IMG/VR virus record: IMGVR_UViG_3300031885_000074 | Span: 1-32,437 of that record | DNA: 32,437 nucleotides | Origin: a virus | Strand: one strand, 5' to 3' | In this document: piece after piece, positions 22,073 to 30,504 of the stretch | Numbering within the stretch: the stretch's first letter is position 1 | How the letters are laid out: every line of letters starts with the position of its first letter | The notes under the pieces: model-generated | Seen by the model: only the letters and a program-made list of their open reading frames with translations | Database searches by the model: none | What the model was told of the DNA's origin: nothing | Made by a program: the position numbers and the translations under genes

Positions 22073-25000
22073 TGAAAAACTTCGTCTGCCCGCACTGCCA
22101 TCCGCAGAGCCTTGACTCTGCATCGACCGTGCCCGTCATGGTCGAGCGCGAGGTGGAGCTGGGGACCGGATACGTAACCGCGACGGACCACGGGACCATG
22201 GCCGCGGCCCTTGAGGTCTACGGCACGGCGAGGAAGAAGGGCCTCAAGCCCATACTCGGCCTCGAAGCCTACTTCCGCGACGACGACTGCGAGATACTGA
22301 AGGCCGCCGGCATCGCCGACGCCAAGGCCTACAACAAGTACTACCACGTCACCATGCACTTTCTCGACCAGGAGGCCTACGAGACGGCCTGCCGCATCCT
22401 CTCAGACAGGTGCACCGACCGCAGCGAGGTCCACGGCGGGGAGGCCAAGGCGCTGTTCAACTGGTCGGACCTACGGGAACTCGGCTCCAAGAACGTGACC
22501 ATGGGCAGCTCGTGCCTCGTGGGCATGGTCGCCCGACACCTCATGTCGAAGCGCCCCGACCTGGCGGTGAAGTACTACCACGCCCTCAAGGCCTCCGTCA
22601 AGCCGGGCAACTTCTACGTCGAGGTCTTCCCCCACAGGTGCACGCACAACTGGGAGAACAACGTCCGCATCACCCTCGCCGGCGCCGGCGAGCAGATGAA
22701 GATGTGGCTCGGGAAGAAGATCTGCGTCAACGGGAAGGTCTACTCCGCCGAGGCCTACGCCGCCCACCTCGCCAGGGCCAAGAAAGACCCGGGCCCGCAG
22801 GTCTTGGAGTACGTCCTCGACAACAAGGTCAAGCGGGAGATCGGTCGGGAGATCGAGAAGGCCGAGAAGCTCCGGGACTTCATCCAGAACGAGTGCACGC
22901 CCCTCATGCCGGACGGCGACCTCCAGCTCCTCGCCAACAAGTTTGTCCTGGGGATGGCCCAGCGCGAGGGCGACCCGGTGCTCATCTCGGACGACGCGCA
23001 CTTCGCGCACCCGGAACAGAAGATCGTGCAGGACGCGCGGCTGGGGAACGGCTCGGAGATGTGGAAGTTCTACAACAACTACCACAGGTTGGAGACAGAG
23101 GAGGCGGTCGAGTACTTCCAAGAGAGCCTCGGGATCGACACCGAGACCGTCGAGAAGTGGGTCGAGAACAGCTACGCCTGGGCGGGCCGGTTCGACAAGT
23201 TTGAACTCAAGTTCGACGTCTCCCTCCCGCAGAAGTTCTACACCGCCACGGACGGCGAGGACACCACGACGCTCGTCCGCACCAAGAAGCTGATCGACAG
23301 GCACGGCCGCATGGACTGGAAGAACCCGGCGATGCTGGACCGGCTCAAGAGGGAGATCGAGATCCTGCACAACAACGGGAAGATCGACCTGCTGCCCTAC
23401 TTCTTCCCCCTGGAGGAGGTCTGCGCCCTCTACAGGGAGAACGGGATGCTCACGGGCCCCGGCCGCGGTTCGGCCGCCGGCCTGCTGCTGGCCTACCTGC
23501 TCGGGATCACGCACGTCGACCCCCTCAAGCACAGCCTGTCCCTGGAGCGTTTCATCACCAAGGAGCGCATCCTCCAGAACACCCTGCCCGACATCGACCA
23601 GGACCTTGAGGACCGGGAACTCCTCGTCGGCGCCGACGGGAACTCCGGCTGGCTCAGGGAGCGGTTCGGCGACCACGTCGCCCAGATCTCCACCGACTCA
23701 AGCATGAGGCTCAAGAGCAGCATCCGGGACGTGCACCGGTTCCGCGAGGGCTTCGTGAGCCAGGAGATCGAGGACCTCTGCCGCAAGCTGCCGGTCCCCC
23801 CGCAGGGCATCAGCGACCACGACTACGTCTTCGGGTACAGCGACGACGACGGGAACCAGATCGACGGCGTCTCCGAGACGAACCCGACGGTCCGCAAGTA
23901 CATCGAGTGCTACCCCGAGGAGTGGAGGATCGTCGCCCAGATGCTCGGGATCACCCGCCAGAAGTCCCGCCACGCCTGCGCCTACGTCATCGCGGACCGC
24001 CCCATCAAGGAGTTCATCCCGCTGACGAAGATCAGCGACGTCGTCGTCACCCAGTTCACGGCGAAGTGGGTCGAGATGGCCGGCGGCGTGAAGATCGACT
24101 TCCTCGTCGTCAACTCCCTGAAGGACATCCGCGTCTGCCTGGAGCTGATCCGCAGCCGGCGCGGCATCGACCTGGACCCGTGGAAGCTGCCGGAGGACCA
24201 GGTCGTCTTCAACGACATCTGCGAGGGCCAGACCGAGACCGTCTTCCAGCTCAACACCTCGGGCGCCGTCGGATACCTCAAGCTTTTCGACTACTACGCC
24301 GAGATTCCGAAGGCCGGCAGGACCCCCGTCAAGGGGATCGCGTCCATCGACGACATCGCCATCTTCACCTCCCTGGACCGCCCGGGCCCCCTGGACTTCA
24401 AGGACCCGCTCACGAAGCGGAACATGCTGCAGGAGTACGCCGCGCGCAAGCGCAAGGAGTCGCGCCCCGACGTGCCGGTCCTCGCGGCCCTGCTGCCGGA
24501 GACCCACGGCGTCATCGTCTACCAGGAGCAGCTCATGAGGGTGGCCCAGGAGATCGGCGGCATGACCCCGACCCAGGCCAACGAGTTCCGCGGGTACGTC
24601 GCCAAGAAGAAGAAGGTCGAGCTGATGCAGATGAAGGCCCTGTTCCTGGAGGGCGCCCTGAAGAAGCTGGACGGGGACACCGCCGAGCGCCTGTGGGACA
24701 TGATGGTCACGTTCGGGCAGTACGGCTTCAACGCGTCGCACGCGGTCTCCTACTCCTACATCGCCTACGCCTGTGCCTACCTGAAGCACCACTACCCGCT
24801 GGAGTGGTGGTGTTCCGTCCTCCGCAACGCCAAGAAGAACGAGGTCGCGGAGAGGTTCTGGAAGCACTGCGGCCACCTGGTCAGCCTGCCGGACATCAAC
24901 ACGAGCACGGACAACTTCTCCCTGCCGGCCGCGCCGGTGGAGGGCGAGAAGATCCTGGCCCCCATCCTCCTTCTGGACGGCATCGGCGAGGCCACCCACA

Positions 25001-25683
25001 ACGAGCTTTGCGCCAAGCGGCCGTTCGCGAACATCGAGGACTTCGTCAAGAAGACGGACCCGCGGCTGATCAACAAGGGGATCTCGTGCAAGCTGATCGC
25101 AAGCGGCGTCATGGACAGCCTGTTCCCGGAGGGCGACGGCATCCTCGACAAGCTGATGGCCTACATGATCGCGCGCGCGAAGATACGGGACGAGAAGCAG
25201 GAGCCGGTGCCCGAGCAGTTCGTGGGGCTGTCCCCGCTCAGGCGGTACGCGCTCCAGAAGAGCATCCTCGCCATCTGCGAGGGCAGCGCCACGGAGATGG
25301 TCCTGCGCGACCCCCCGAGGGGCATGTCGGTCCCCGAGAACGGGCGCGCGGAGTACAACAGGTCGGGGAAGAAGTACCCCGTCGTCCGGGGGAGCGAGTT
25401 CGAGAGGCTGGCGGAGATGGAGATCTCGGCGCCCGTGCACTGCGCGGCCGTGGGGTACGTCATCTCGGAGCGGCGGTTCGCGTACAAGAACAAGCAGGCC
25501 GAGGCCGTCGAGCTGGTCCTCGACGTGGACGGCGTGATCTTCAGCACGGTCAAGTGGCCGGACCGCGAGACGGGGGAGTTGAAAGCCCCCGAAAACATGG
25601 CGAAGTCGGTGGCCCTGGTGGCGCTCAGCAGGTACAAGACCGACCGGCCGTTCTACGTAGACGATATAGTTTTGCTTGTATAG
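22072..25683 (+). CDS. dnaE: DNA polymerase III alpha subunit (DnaE-type, C-family)
   Basis: This is the phage replicative polymerase (1,203 residues). The N-terminal PHP domain keeps its metal ligands: 'PHCHPQSLDS' at about 7-16, 'ATDHGTM', 'LGLEAYF', 'YYHVTMHF' and 'ISDDAHFAHPEQ'. The palm has 'GPGRGSAAG' near 463-471 and catalytic acids in 'LPDIDQDLED' (near 505-514), with the third Asp in 'VKIDFLVV' (near 677). The fingers and HhH-like region follow ('DGIGEATHNEL'). The final 150 residues hold a small OB-like segment. E. coli DnaE is 1,160 residues. The intact PHP site suggests a possible built-in exonuclease, since no separate DnaQ-type gene is seen here. The ATG at 22072 overlaps the upstream stop; a TTG three bases earlier is less likely. 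Confidence 0.95.
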   Translation: MKNFVCPHCHPQSLDSASTVPVMVEREVELGTGYVTATDHGTMAAALEVYGTARKKGLKPILGLEAYFRDDDCEILKAAGIADAKAYNKYYHVTMHFLDQEAYETACRILSDRCTDRSEVHGGEAKALFNWSDLRELGSKNVTMGSSCLVGMVARHLMSKRPDLAVKYYHALKASVKPGNFYVEVFPHRCTHNWENNVRITLAGAGEQMKMWLGKKICVNGKVYSAEAYAAHLARAKKDPGPQVLEYVLDNKVKREIGREIEKAEKLRDFIQNECTPLMPDGDLQLLANKFVLGMAQREGDPVLISDDAHFAHPEQKIVQDARLGNGSEMWKFYNNYHRLETEEAVEYFQESLGIDTETVEKWVENSYAWAGRFDKFELKFDVSLPQKFYTATDGEDTTTLVRTKKLIDRHGRMDWKNPAMLDRLKREIEILHNNGKIDLLPYFFPLEEVCALYRENGMLTGPGRGSAAGLLLAYLLGITHVDPLKHSLSLERFITKERILQNTLPDIDQDLEDRELLVGADGNSGWLRERFGDHVAQISTDSSMRLKSSIRDVHRFREGFVSQEIEDLCRKLPVPPQGISDHDYVFGYSDDDGNQIDGVSETNPTVRKYIECYPEEWRIVAQMLGITRQKSRHACAYVIADRPIKEFIPLTKISDVVVTQFTAKWVEMAGGVKIDFLVVNSLKDIRVCLELIRSRRGIDLDPWKLPEDQVVFNDICEGQTETVFQLNTSGAVGYLKLFDYYAEIPKAGRTPVKGIASIDDIAIFTSLDRPGPLDFKDPLTKRNMLQEYAARKRKESRPDVPVLAALLPETHGVIVYQEQLMRVAQEIGGMTPTQANEFRGYVAKKKKVELMQMKALFLEGALKKLDGDTAERLWDMMVTFGQYGFNASHAVSYSYIAYACAYLKHHYPLEWWCSVLRNAKKNEVAERFWKHCGHLVSLPDINTSTDNFSLPAAPVEGEKILAPILLLDGIGEATHNELCAKRPFANIEDFVKKTDPRLINKGISCKLIASGVMDSLFPEGDGILDKLMAYMIARAKIRDEKQEPVPEQFVGLSPLRRYALQKSILAICEGSATEMVLRDPPRGMSVPENGRAEYNRSGKKYPVVRGSEFERLAEMEISAPVHCAAVGYVISERRFAYKNKQAEAVELVLDVDGVIFSTVKWPDRETGELKAPENMAKSVALVALSRYKTDRPFYVDDIVLLV

Positions 25684-25701
25684 GCTTGTAAGGGAGGAGT
25701 T

Positions 25702-26505
25702 ATGGCAGACAAACTTTTGGTCGAGACAATCGAAGGCATAAGGGCCCTGAAGGCCGACGCGGCGCTGCCGGTCGAGCAGTGGGACTACCGGACGCGGCCG
25801 GGGATCGAGCTGCGGAAGAGGGCGGCCGAGAACGCGCTGCCGGAGGCCCTCGCGGCCTACAAGAAGCTTCTGGAGGCCAGAATTTTGGCCGTGGTCGTGG
25901 GAGGCCCCGGCGCCGAGAAGTTCGCCCGGCTGGCCGAGGCCGAGTTCGGCTGCCTCGCCTTCCCCGCCGACGCACTCTACCGGGACTCCGCGGGCTTCGT
26001 GCGCTCCATGGTGGCCAACGGCGAGCTGTTCTCGACCTCGGTGGTCATGGGCCTCACCAAGTTCCTCAGGGACGTCGCCCTCTCCCTCAAGCTCGAAAGG
26101 GTTGTGGCCCCGACGATGGACGCGGACCTGCTCCGGCAGGTCGACAACGACGAAACGCTCCTCGGACTGGTGCGGACCTCCATCGACCGCGGCGCCGGCC
26201 CGGCCTTCAACATGGCATACCTGACCGACATGATCGCCGAGAAGGCCGCCGCAGCCGAGTACGCGCTGCCGGTCCTCCCGGTCGTGCTGTTCGCCCCGGG
26301 CAAGCCGGAGGGGCTGAGCTTCGCCCGCCAGTTCGAGACCGCCGCGCCCAACGAAGACTTCGGCAAGGACACCGTGGAGAAGGGGCTCGTCGCCGCCCGG
26401 CAGCAGTTCGGGATCGGCGGGGAGAAGGAGAAGCGGACGCACAAGAAAAGGGAAGTGGCCGTGGTGGCCGATACAAAAGAAACGACGGAAACCGAACAAA
26501 ACTAG
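25702..26505 (+). CDS. Unknown protein in replication operon (267 residues)
   Basis: Not recognised. The ATG at 25702 follows a strong AGGGAGGAG. The product is rich in Ala, Leu and Glu and mostly helical, with a central alpha/beta core: 'ARILAVVVGGPGAEKFARL', then 'LGLVRTSIDRGAGPAFNM' and 'LPVLPVVLFAPGKPEGL'. The 'VVGGPGAEK' turn is not a proper P-loop. The last 35 residues are basic then acidic and disordered. It lies between the polymerase and SSB genes, so a replication accessory role (for example a clamp-loader or helicase-loader substitute) is conceivable but not shown by any motif. Confidence 0.7.
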   Translation: MADKLLVETIEGIRALKADAALPVEQWDYRTRPGIELRKRAAENALPEALAAYKKLLEARILAVVVGGPGAEKFARLAEAEFGCLAFPADALYRDSAGFVRSMVANGELFSTSVVMGLTKFLRDVALSLKLERVVAPTMDADLLRQVDNDETLLGLVRTSIDRGAGPAFNMAYLTDMIAEKAAAAEYALPVLPVVLFAPGKPEGLSFARQFETAAPNEDFGKDTVEKGLVAARQQFGIGGEKEKRTHKKREVAVVADTKETTETEQN

Positions 26506-26520
26506 AAAGGAAAAACGATC

Positions 26521-27543
26521 ATGGCATTTGGAAGAACGAACTACGAACGAACCCAATTCAAACGCAAGAACTACTGGAAGCTGGAAGAGGGCGAGAGCAT
26601 CTACCGCGTCCTCCCGCCGTACGGCAGCCTGCAAGAAACGAACCGGTTCAGCTACTTCTGGCGCATCCACTTCGGCTTCGCCGGCACCGACGGCAAGATG
26701 AAGCCGTTCGCCTGCATCCAGTCGAAGGACGGCAACGGGATGACCACGCAGCGGTGCCCCGTGTGCGAACTCCGCACCCAGCTCCAGATCAAGGAGCGGG
26801 AACTCACCGAGAAGGGCGAGGGCGAGCTGGCCCTCAAGCCCATCCGCGACCGCATCCGGGCAATCGACCCCGACGCCAAGCACTACATGAACGTCATGAC
26901 GATGGACGGGCAGCTCGGCTCCCTGAAGATTCCCAACAAGTCCATGACCGCCCTCAAGAACCGCATCGAGAAGCTCCGGGAGGACGGCAAGGACCCCGTC
27001 AACCCCGAGGGCGGCGTGTTCTTCGTCTTCACCCGGCACGGCACGGGCAACCAGACGGACCACCAGGTGGACGTCTATAAGGAGCACGTCACCGTGAACG
27101 GCGAGAAGCTCGAACGGACCAAGGCGGCGCCCCTCACCGAGGAGATCATCCGGCGGTGCGACGGGCAGAACAGCGAGATCTTCGACCTCCCGATGATGTA
27201 CAAGCGCCTCACGGAGGAGGAGCTTGACATGCTCGTGAAGGGCGACGCCACGATTGTGGACCGCCTGTTCGCGCGGCCCGAGAGGAACGGCGCGGCGAAG
27301 GCACCGGCACCGCAGGCCCAACAGCCCGCAGCGCCGACCCCGCCCGCGGTGCAGGCGACCGCCATGTCCACCCCGACGGTGGAAGTGCCGGCCAGCATCC
27401 CGGCCCCACCCCCCGTGGCGGCGGCCCCGGCGCCGGAGGCCCCCAAGGCGGCCGCACCGGTTCAGGCCTCAAAGCCGGTCGACGTGGCGAGCATGTCCAA
27501 CGAAGAGTTTGAGCGGATGTTCCAGGACTCGATCAGAAAGTAG
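26521..27543 (+). CDS. Single-stranded DNA-binding protein, T4 gp32-like
   Basis: This protein coats single-stranded DNA during replication and recombination. The 340 residues open with a basic 'YERTQFKRKNYWKLEEGE' and 'YRVLPPYGS' and then the OB-fold. A zinc site of T4 gp32 type is visible: His50, Cys65, Cys79 and Cys82 ('RCPVCELR'), with the order His-Cys-Cys-Cys as in gp32. The fold continues to about residue 250. Residues 255-320 are an Ala/Pro linker, and the short C-terminal tail 'SNEEFERMFQDSIRK' is the type that recruits partners. The ATG at 26521 follows GAAAGGA. It is followed by a possible mediator and the UvsX-like recombinase, as expected for a T4-like recombination set. Confidence 0.9.
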   Translation: MAFGRTNYERTQFKRKNYWKLEEGESIYRVLPPYGSLQETNRFSYFWRIHFGFAGTDGKMKPFACIQSKDGNGMTTQRCPVCELRTQLQIKERELTEKGEGELALKPIRDRIRAIDPDAKHYMNVMTMDGQLGSLKIPNKSMTALKNRIEKLREDGKDPVNPEGGVFFVFTRHGTGNQTDHQVDVYKEHVTVNGEKLERTKAAPLTEEIIRRCDGQNSEIFDLPMMYKRLTEEELDMLVKGDATIVDRLFARPERNGAAKAPAPQAQQPAAPTPPAVQATAMSTPTVEVPASIPAPPPVAAAPAPEAPKAAAPVQASKPVDVASMSNEEFERMFQDSIRK

Positions 27544-27549
27544 GCCAAC

Positions 27550-28077
27550 TTGGCGGAAGACAGGAAGCTCATGATGGTGCCCCGGGGTCTCTCCGGCCCC
27601 GGGATGCCCACGGCCCTGACGCTGGACGTCACCGACATCGCAATCGCGGAGTCCAAGCTGAACAGGGTCAGCAGCGCAAACCCCAACAACTGGCTCAGCC
27701 TGGCGGACTGCTACAACACCGGCTACGCCAAGTGCGTCAAGTACAACGCCCTGTTGAGGTCCGAGATGGGGGCGGCCGAACGCGAGGCCCGGATGATGAA
27801 GGCCCACATGACTACGAGCAAACTCGCCAGCTTCCTCAAGGAGTACGGCCTGCAAGACAGCAGGGACGCCCGGGAGGCACTGTACCTCGGCGACCCCAGG
27901 TACGTTGAGGCGCTCGACAAGATCGCGGCTTTGGCCGCGGCGATAGAGTTGTTCGAGGCCAAGGCGAAGGCGTTCACGAACGCCTACCAGGCCGTGAAGA
28001 AGATCGCGGACGACCGCAGCAACTCGTGGTTCAAGGGGAGTATCCCCGACGGGAACGGAGGAGAGGATGTCACCTAG
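27550..28077 (+). CDS. Helical protein between SSB and recombinase; possible UvsY-like mediator
   Basis: I do not recognise a family for certain. The 175-residue product (TTG at 27550) is helical: 'IAIAESKLNRVSSANPNNW', 'CYNTGYAKCVKYNALL', 'LASFLKEYGLQD', 'YLGDPRYVEALDKIAAL' and 'AFTNAYQAVKKIADD'. The arrangement (N-terminal 'Lys...Asn-Pro...Leu', a long helix pair, a 'LGDPRY' turn and final helices ending in basic residues) resembles T4 UvsY, which loads UvsX on SSB-coated DNA. Position between SSB and UvsX genes supports this, but no diagnostic motif exists. It overlaps the recombinase gene by 11 bases, so the two are probably co-translated. Confidence 0.7.
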   Translation: MAEDRKLMMVPRGLSGPGMPTALTLDVTDIAIAESKLNRVSSANPNNWLSLADCYNTGYAKCVKYNALLRSEMGAAEREARMMKAHMTTSKLASFLKEYGLQDSRDAREALYLGDPRYVEALDKIAALAAAIELFEAKAKAFTNAYQAVKKIADDRSNSWFKGSIPDGNGGEDVT

Positions 28078-29164
28078 AGACTGGTTCAAGGAACTCACCA
28101 AGCTGGAGGGGGCTGTGGACCTCACGAAGAACGTGTACAACACGGTCGTGCAGTCGCCGAGCCCGTCCTTCAACTTCATCTTCGGCCAGGGCTGGGGCAT
28201 CCCGTTCGGGTACACGGCCTGCCTCTACGGCCCGCCCAAGTGCGGGAAGTCGTTCCTCCTCAACGCGATCATCGGGCAGCTCCACAAGGACGACCCCGAG
28301 GCCATCGCCGTCAAGTTCAACACGGAGTTCCGCGAGAAGGGGCAGTTCAGCAACATCTGGGGCATCGACACCGAGGGGAAGCGTTACATCTCCTACGAGG
28401 TGAACAACCCGACCCTGATCTTCGACCGGATCGAGGGGCCCATCGCGGAGATGTGCCAGCAGGGCGCGCCCATCAAGCTGATCGGCATCGACTCGGTCCA
28501 GGGCATCCAGGGCCGCATGACCATGAACACGGATTCAATCGCGGCGATTCGACCCGGCGACCACGCCTTCACGGTCCAGGAGGGCCTCAAGCGCATCCGG
28601 CCCATCCTCGACAAGTACGGCATCGCCCTGATCCTTACGGCGCACGTCCGCGAAAACCTCCAGATGGGCGGGAACAAGCCCGGGATGAAGACCACCAAGA
28701 TGGCCGGCTCCTGGGGCCTCAAGCACAGCGCCGAGTACTGGGTCTACATCGACAAGGTCGGCTCCGAGGACGGGCGCGAGAGCGGCCTCGGCGAAAAGTT
28801 CGTCGACTCGGAAATGAAGGACCTGCGCGACAACGCGGACAAGACCGCGCACAAGATCTACTTCCGCATGCAGGAGAACAGCGTCGGCCCCGCGGGGCGA
28901 ACCGGCGTGATGACCATCGACTACAAGCAGGGGATCATCAACACCTACGAGGAGATCGCAATGCTGGGCCTCCACCGGAACGTGGTGGTTCACCCGCCGT
29001 CGAAGGCCGGCACCGGCGTCGACGCCTCGCGCTACGCCTACGGCACCGACGTGTGGCACGGCAAGACCAACTTCCTCATGGCGGTCCGGGACAGCAGGGA
29101 ACTGCAGGAGAAGATCCTGCAGGAGCTTCGAGCCCTCGACACCCCGGCGGCCAAGAAAGACTAG
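28067..29164 (+). CDS. RecA/UvsX-like strand-exchange recombinase
   Basis: The 365-residue product forms filaments on single-stranded DNA and drives strand exchange. Walker A is 'GPPKCGKS' at 55-62. The catalytic Glu is likely in 'KFNTEFRE' or 'GIDTEGK', and Walker B is 'KLIGIDSVQ' near 137-145. The L1/L2 region follows ('QMGGNKPGMKTTKMAG'). 'GIALILTAHVREN' is the strand before L2, as in UvsX/RecA. The C-terminus is a helical tail. The ATG at 28067 is preceded by GGAGGAGAGG inside the upstream gene. Length and motif spacing fit UvsX (about 390) better than bacterial RecA. Confidence 0.92.
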   Translation: MSPRDWFKELTKLEGAVDLTKNVYNTVVQSPSPSFNFIFGQGWGIPFGYTACLYGPPKCGKSFLLNAIIGQLHKDDPEAIAVKFNTEFREKGQFSNIWGIDTEGKRYISYEVNNPTLIFDRIEGPIAEMCQQGAPIKLIGIDSVQGIQGRMTMNTDSIAAIRPGDHAFTVQEGLKRIRPILDKYGIALILTAHVRENLQMGGNKPGMKTTKMAGSWGLKHSAEYWVYIDKVGSEDGRESGLGEKFVDSEMKDLRDNADKTAHKIYFRMQENSVGPAGRTGVMTIDYKQGIINTYEEIAMLGLHRNVVVHPPSKAGTGVDASRYAYGTDVWHGKTNFLMAVRDSRELQEKILQELRALDTPAAKKD

Positions 29165-29171
29165 GCCCCCC

Positions 29172-30134
29172 GTGGGCGACAAGAGGGCCCCGGTTCCGGG
29201 GTCAATCGAAAAGATCCTGAGGGACGCGGGCGTCCAGTTCAAGGCGCGGTCCGTTTCGCTCGTCCTCGACTGCCCCAAGTGCTCGAAAAGGTCCAAGCTC
29301 TACATCCGAAGGTCCGACGGGCGCTTCGTGTGCTGGTACTGCGACGCGAACGGGGGGTTCTCGGGCAAGCCGGAGTACGCCCTGACGGAGTTGACCGGCC
29401 GACCCCTCTCCGAGCTTCGGGCCGAACTCTACGGGGAGGACCTCCCCAAGAACCAAAAGTACCTGGACGTCGAACTCGGGAGGAAGACGGTCGCGGAGAT
29501 CGAGGGCCCCGTCCCCGACATCCGGCTGCCGGCGAACTTCCACTTCACCCACGAGCCGCAGGCCGCCGAGGGGCTGGCCTACCTGGTGTCACGCGGGGTG
29601 TCGCCCGAGGTCGCGGAGGAGTACCTGCTCATGTACTGCCCCACCATGCGGAGGGTCGTGTTCCCCGTCTTCTCGGAGGACCAGAGGCTCGTGGGCTACC
29701 AGGCCCGGACCATAGACCCCGGGGTGGAACCGAAGATCCTGACGAGCACACCGTTCCCCCGGAACCGAACCCTCATGTTCTTGAATAGATTGCGAAATTC
29801 CGAGCACGCCGTCCTGTTCGAGGGCCCCTTCGACGCCGTGAAGGGCCACCTCTGCGGGGGCAACGTCGCGGCCATGGGGAAGAAGGTCGGCGACGGCCAG
29901 ATCGAGCTGATAAAGTCCTTTGGAATCAAAAGGTTGTACCTCTTCCTCGACACCGACGCCCTGAACGACGTCTCCGGGGTCATCGACCGGGCCGGCGAGA
30001 TGGAGTGCTGGGTCTGCCGGGTGCCCGAGGGCAAGAAGGACGCCGGCGAGTGCACCCCCGAGGAGGTCCTCGCGCAGTTCCGGCTGGCGACCCGGGCCAC
30101 GCGCCGGAACCTCTTCATCTACCTGAAAAGATAG
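29172..30134 (+). CDS. DnaG-like primase (zinc finger plus TOPRIM)
   Basis: It makes RNA primers for lagging-strand synthesis. The 320 residues have an N-terminal zinc ribbon with Cys34, Cys37, Cys54 and Cys57 ('CPKC', 'CWYC'). A linker with 'LVSRGVSPEVAEEYLL', a conserved element before TOPRIM, follows. The TOPRIM domain has 'VLFEGPFDAVKG' (catalytic Glu217) and 'LYLFLDTDA' (Asp260, Asp262). It is shorter than DnaG (about 580) and has no helicase domain, so a separate replicative helicase must lie elsewhere. The start is a GTG at 29172 with a weak ribosome site. It is the last gene before the promoter at 30148. Confidence 0.92.
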   Translation: MGDKRAPVPGSIEKILRDAGVQFKARSVSLVLDCPKCSKRSKLYIRRSDGRFVCWYCDANGGFSGKPEYALTELTGRPLSELRAELYGEDLPKNQKYLDVELGRKTVAEIEGPVPDIRLPANFHFTHEPQAAEGLAYLVSRGVSPEVAEEYLLMYCPTMRRVVFPVFSEDQRLVGYQARTIDPGVEPKILTSTPFPRNRTLMFLNRLRNSEHAVLFEGPFDAVKGHLCGGNVAAMGKKVGDGQIELIKSFGIKRLYLFLDTDALNDVSGVIDRAGEMECWVCRVPEGKKDAGECTPEEVLAQFRLATRATRRNLFIYLKR

Positions 30135-30147
30135 CCTAAAAAAGTAC

Positions 30148-30176
30148 TTGCTTTTTCCCGCGGGAAGGCGCATAAT
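30148..30176 (+). promoter_or_regulatory. Sigma-70-like promoter (TTGCTT, 17 bp, CATAAT), ATG 6 bases after -10
   Basis: The -35 TTGCTT (30148-30153) and -10 CATAAT (30171-30176) are separated by 17 bp with a CCGCGG core. The ATG of the next gene begins 7 bases after the end of the -10, so the predicted transcript start is at or within a base or two of the ATG (leaderless). Confidence 0.8.
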
Positions 30177-30182
30177 CAGATC

Positions 30183-30461
30183 ATGGCGAAAACTCGCTAC
30201 CTTATCAGCAGGATCGGTGCACTCTACCACAGGGGTTGTTGGAACGAGTCGAGGGGCTACCACACGGAACGGGACGGGGACACCAGGCCGCTCAAGGCCA
30301 AGCCGCGGGAATTCATCTGCGCGTGGTGCGGCGGCCGCGGCGCGAAGCGCCCCATCAAGGCCTGCCCACCCCCCAAGAGCAGACGCAGGAAGCCGGCTGC
30401 CCGCAAAAAAGCCTTTTCTTTCGATAAAGTCAGGGCCTCCCGCCGGATGAGGTTTTTTTGA
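30183..30461 (+). CDS. Small basic protein with a Cys pair, unknown (92 residues)
   Basis: Not recognised. The ATG at 30183 directly follows the promoter, with no ribosome site, consistent with a leaderless mRNA. The product is strongly basic; the middle has 'FICAWCGGRGAKRP' and a further Cys in 'KACPPP', so it may bind one zinc. The C-terminus is Arg/Lys-rich and probably disordered ('PPPKSRRRKPAARKK'), suggesting nucleic acid or ribosome binding. The last codons overlap a hairpin (30451-30467). A role as an early host-directed protein is possible but only inferred from size and promoter. Confidence 0.62.
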   Translation: MAKTRYLISRIGALYHRGCWNESRGYHTERDGDTRPLKAKPREFICAWCGGRGAKRPIKACPPPKSRRRKPAARKKAFSFDKVRASRRMRFF

Positions 30462-30467
30462 AAAACC
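30451..30467 (+). repeat. Small hairpin at the end of the 30183 gene
   Basis: GGTTTTT (30451-30457) pairs with AAAAACC (30461-30467) around TTG. It covers the stop codon of the upstream gene and lies just before the next promoter. The stem is A/T-rich, so it is weak; it may be a minor terminator on either strand. Confidence 0.35.
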
Positions 30468-30469
30468 AG

Positions 30470-30498
30470 TTGCTTTTTGCCGCGGAAGGGCGCATAAT
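30470..30498 (+). promoter_or_regulatory. Sigma-70-like promoter (TTGCTT, 17 bp, CATAAT), ATG 6 bases after -10
   Basis: A near copy of the promoter at 30148: the -35 TTGCTT is at 30470-30475, the spacer is 17 bp with a CCGCGG core and the -10 CATAAT is at 30493-30498. The ATG at 30505 is again 7 bases after the -10 end, giving the same predicted leaderless arrangement. Confidence 0.8.
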
Positions 30499-30504
30499 GG
30501 GGTC

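Noticed and set aside
23698-27321. Minus-strand open frame of 1,207 codons opposite the polymerase and SSB genes
   Set aside because: Shadow of the dnaE codon pattern; it spans three real genes and intergenic gaps and encodes no recognisable domain.
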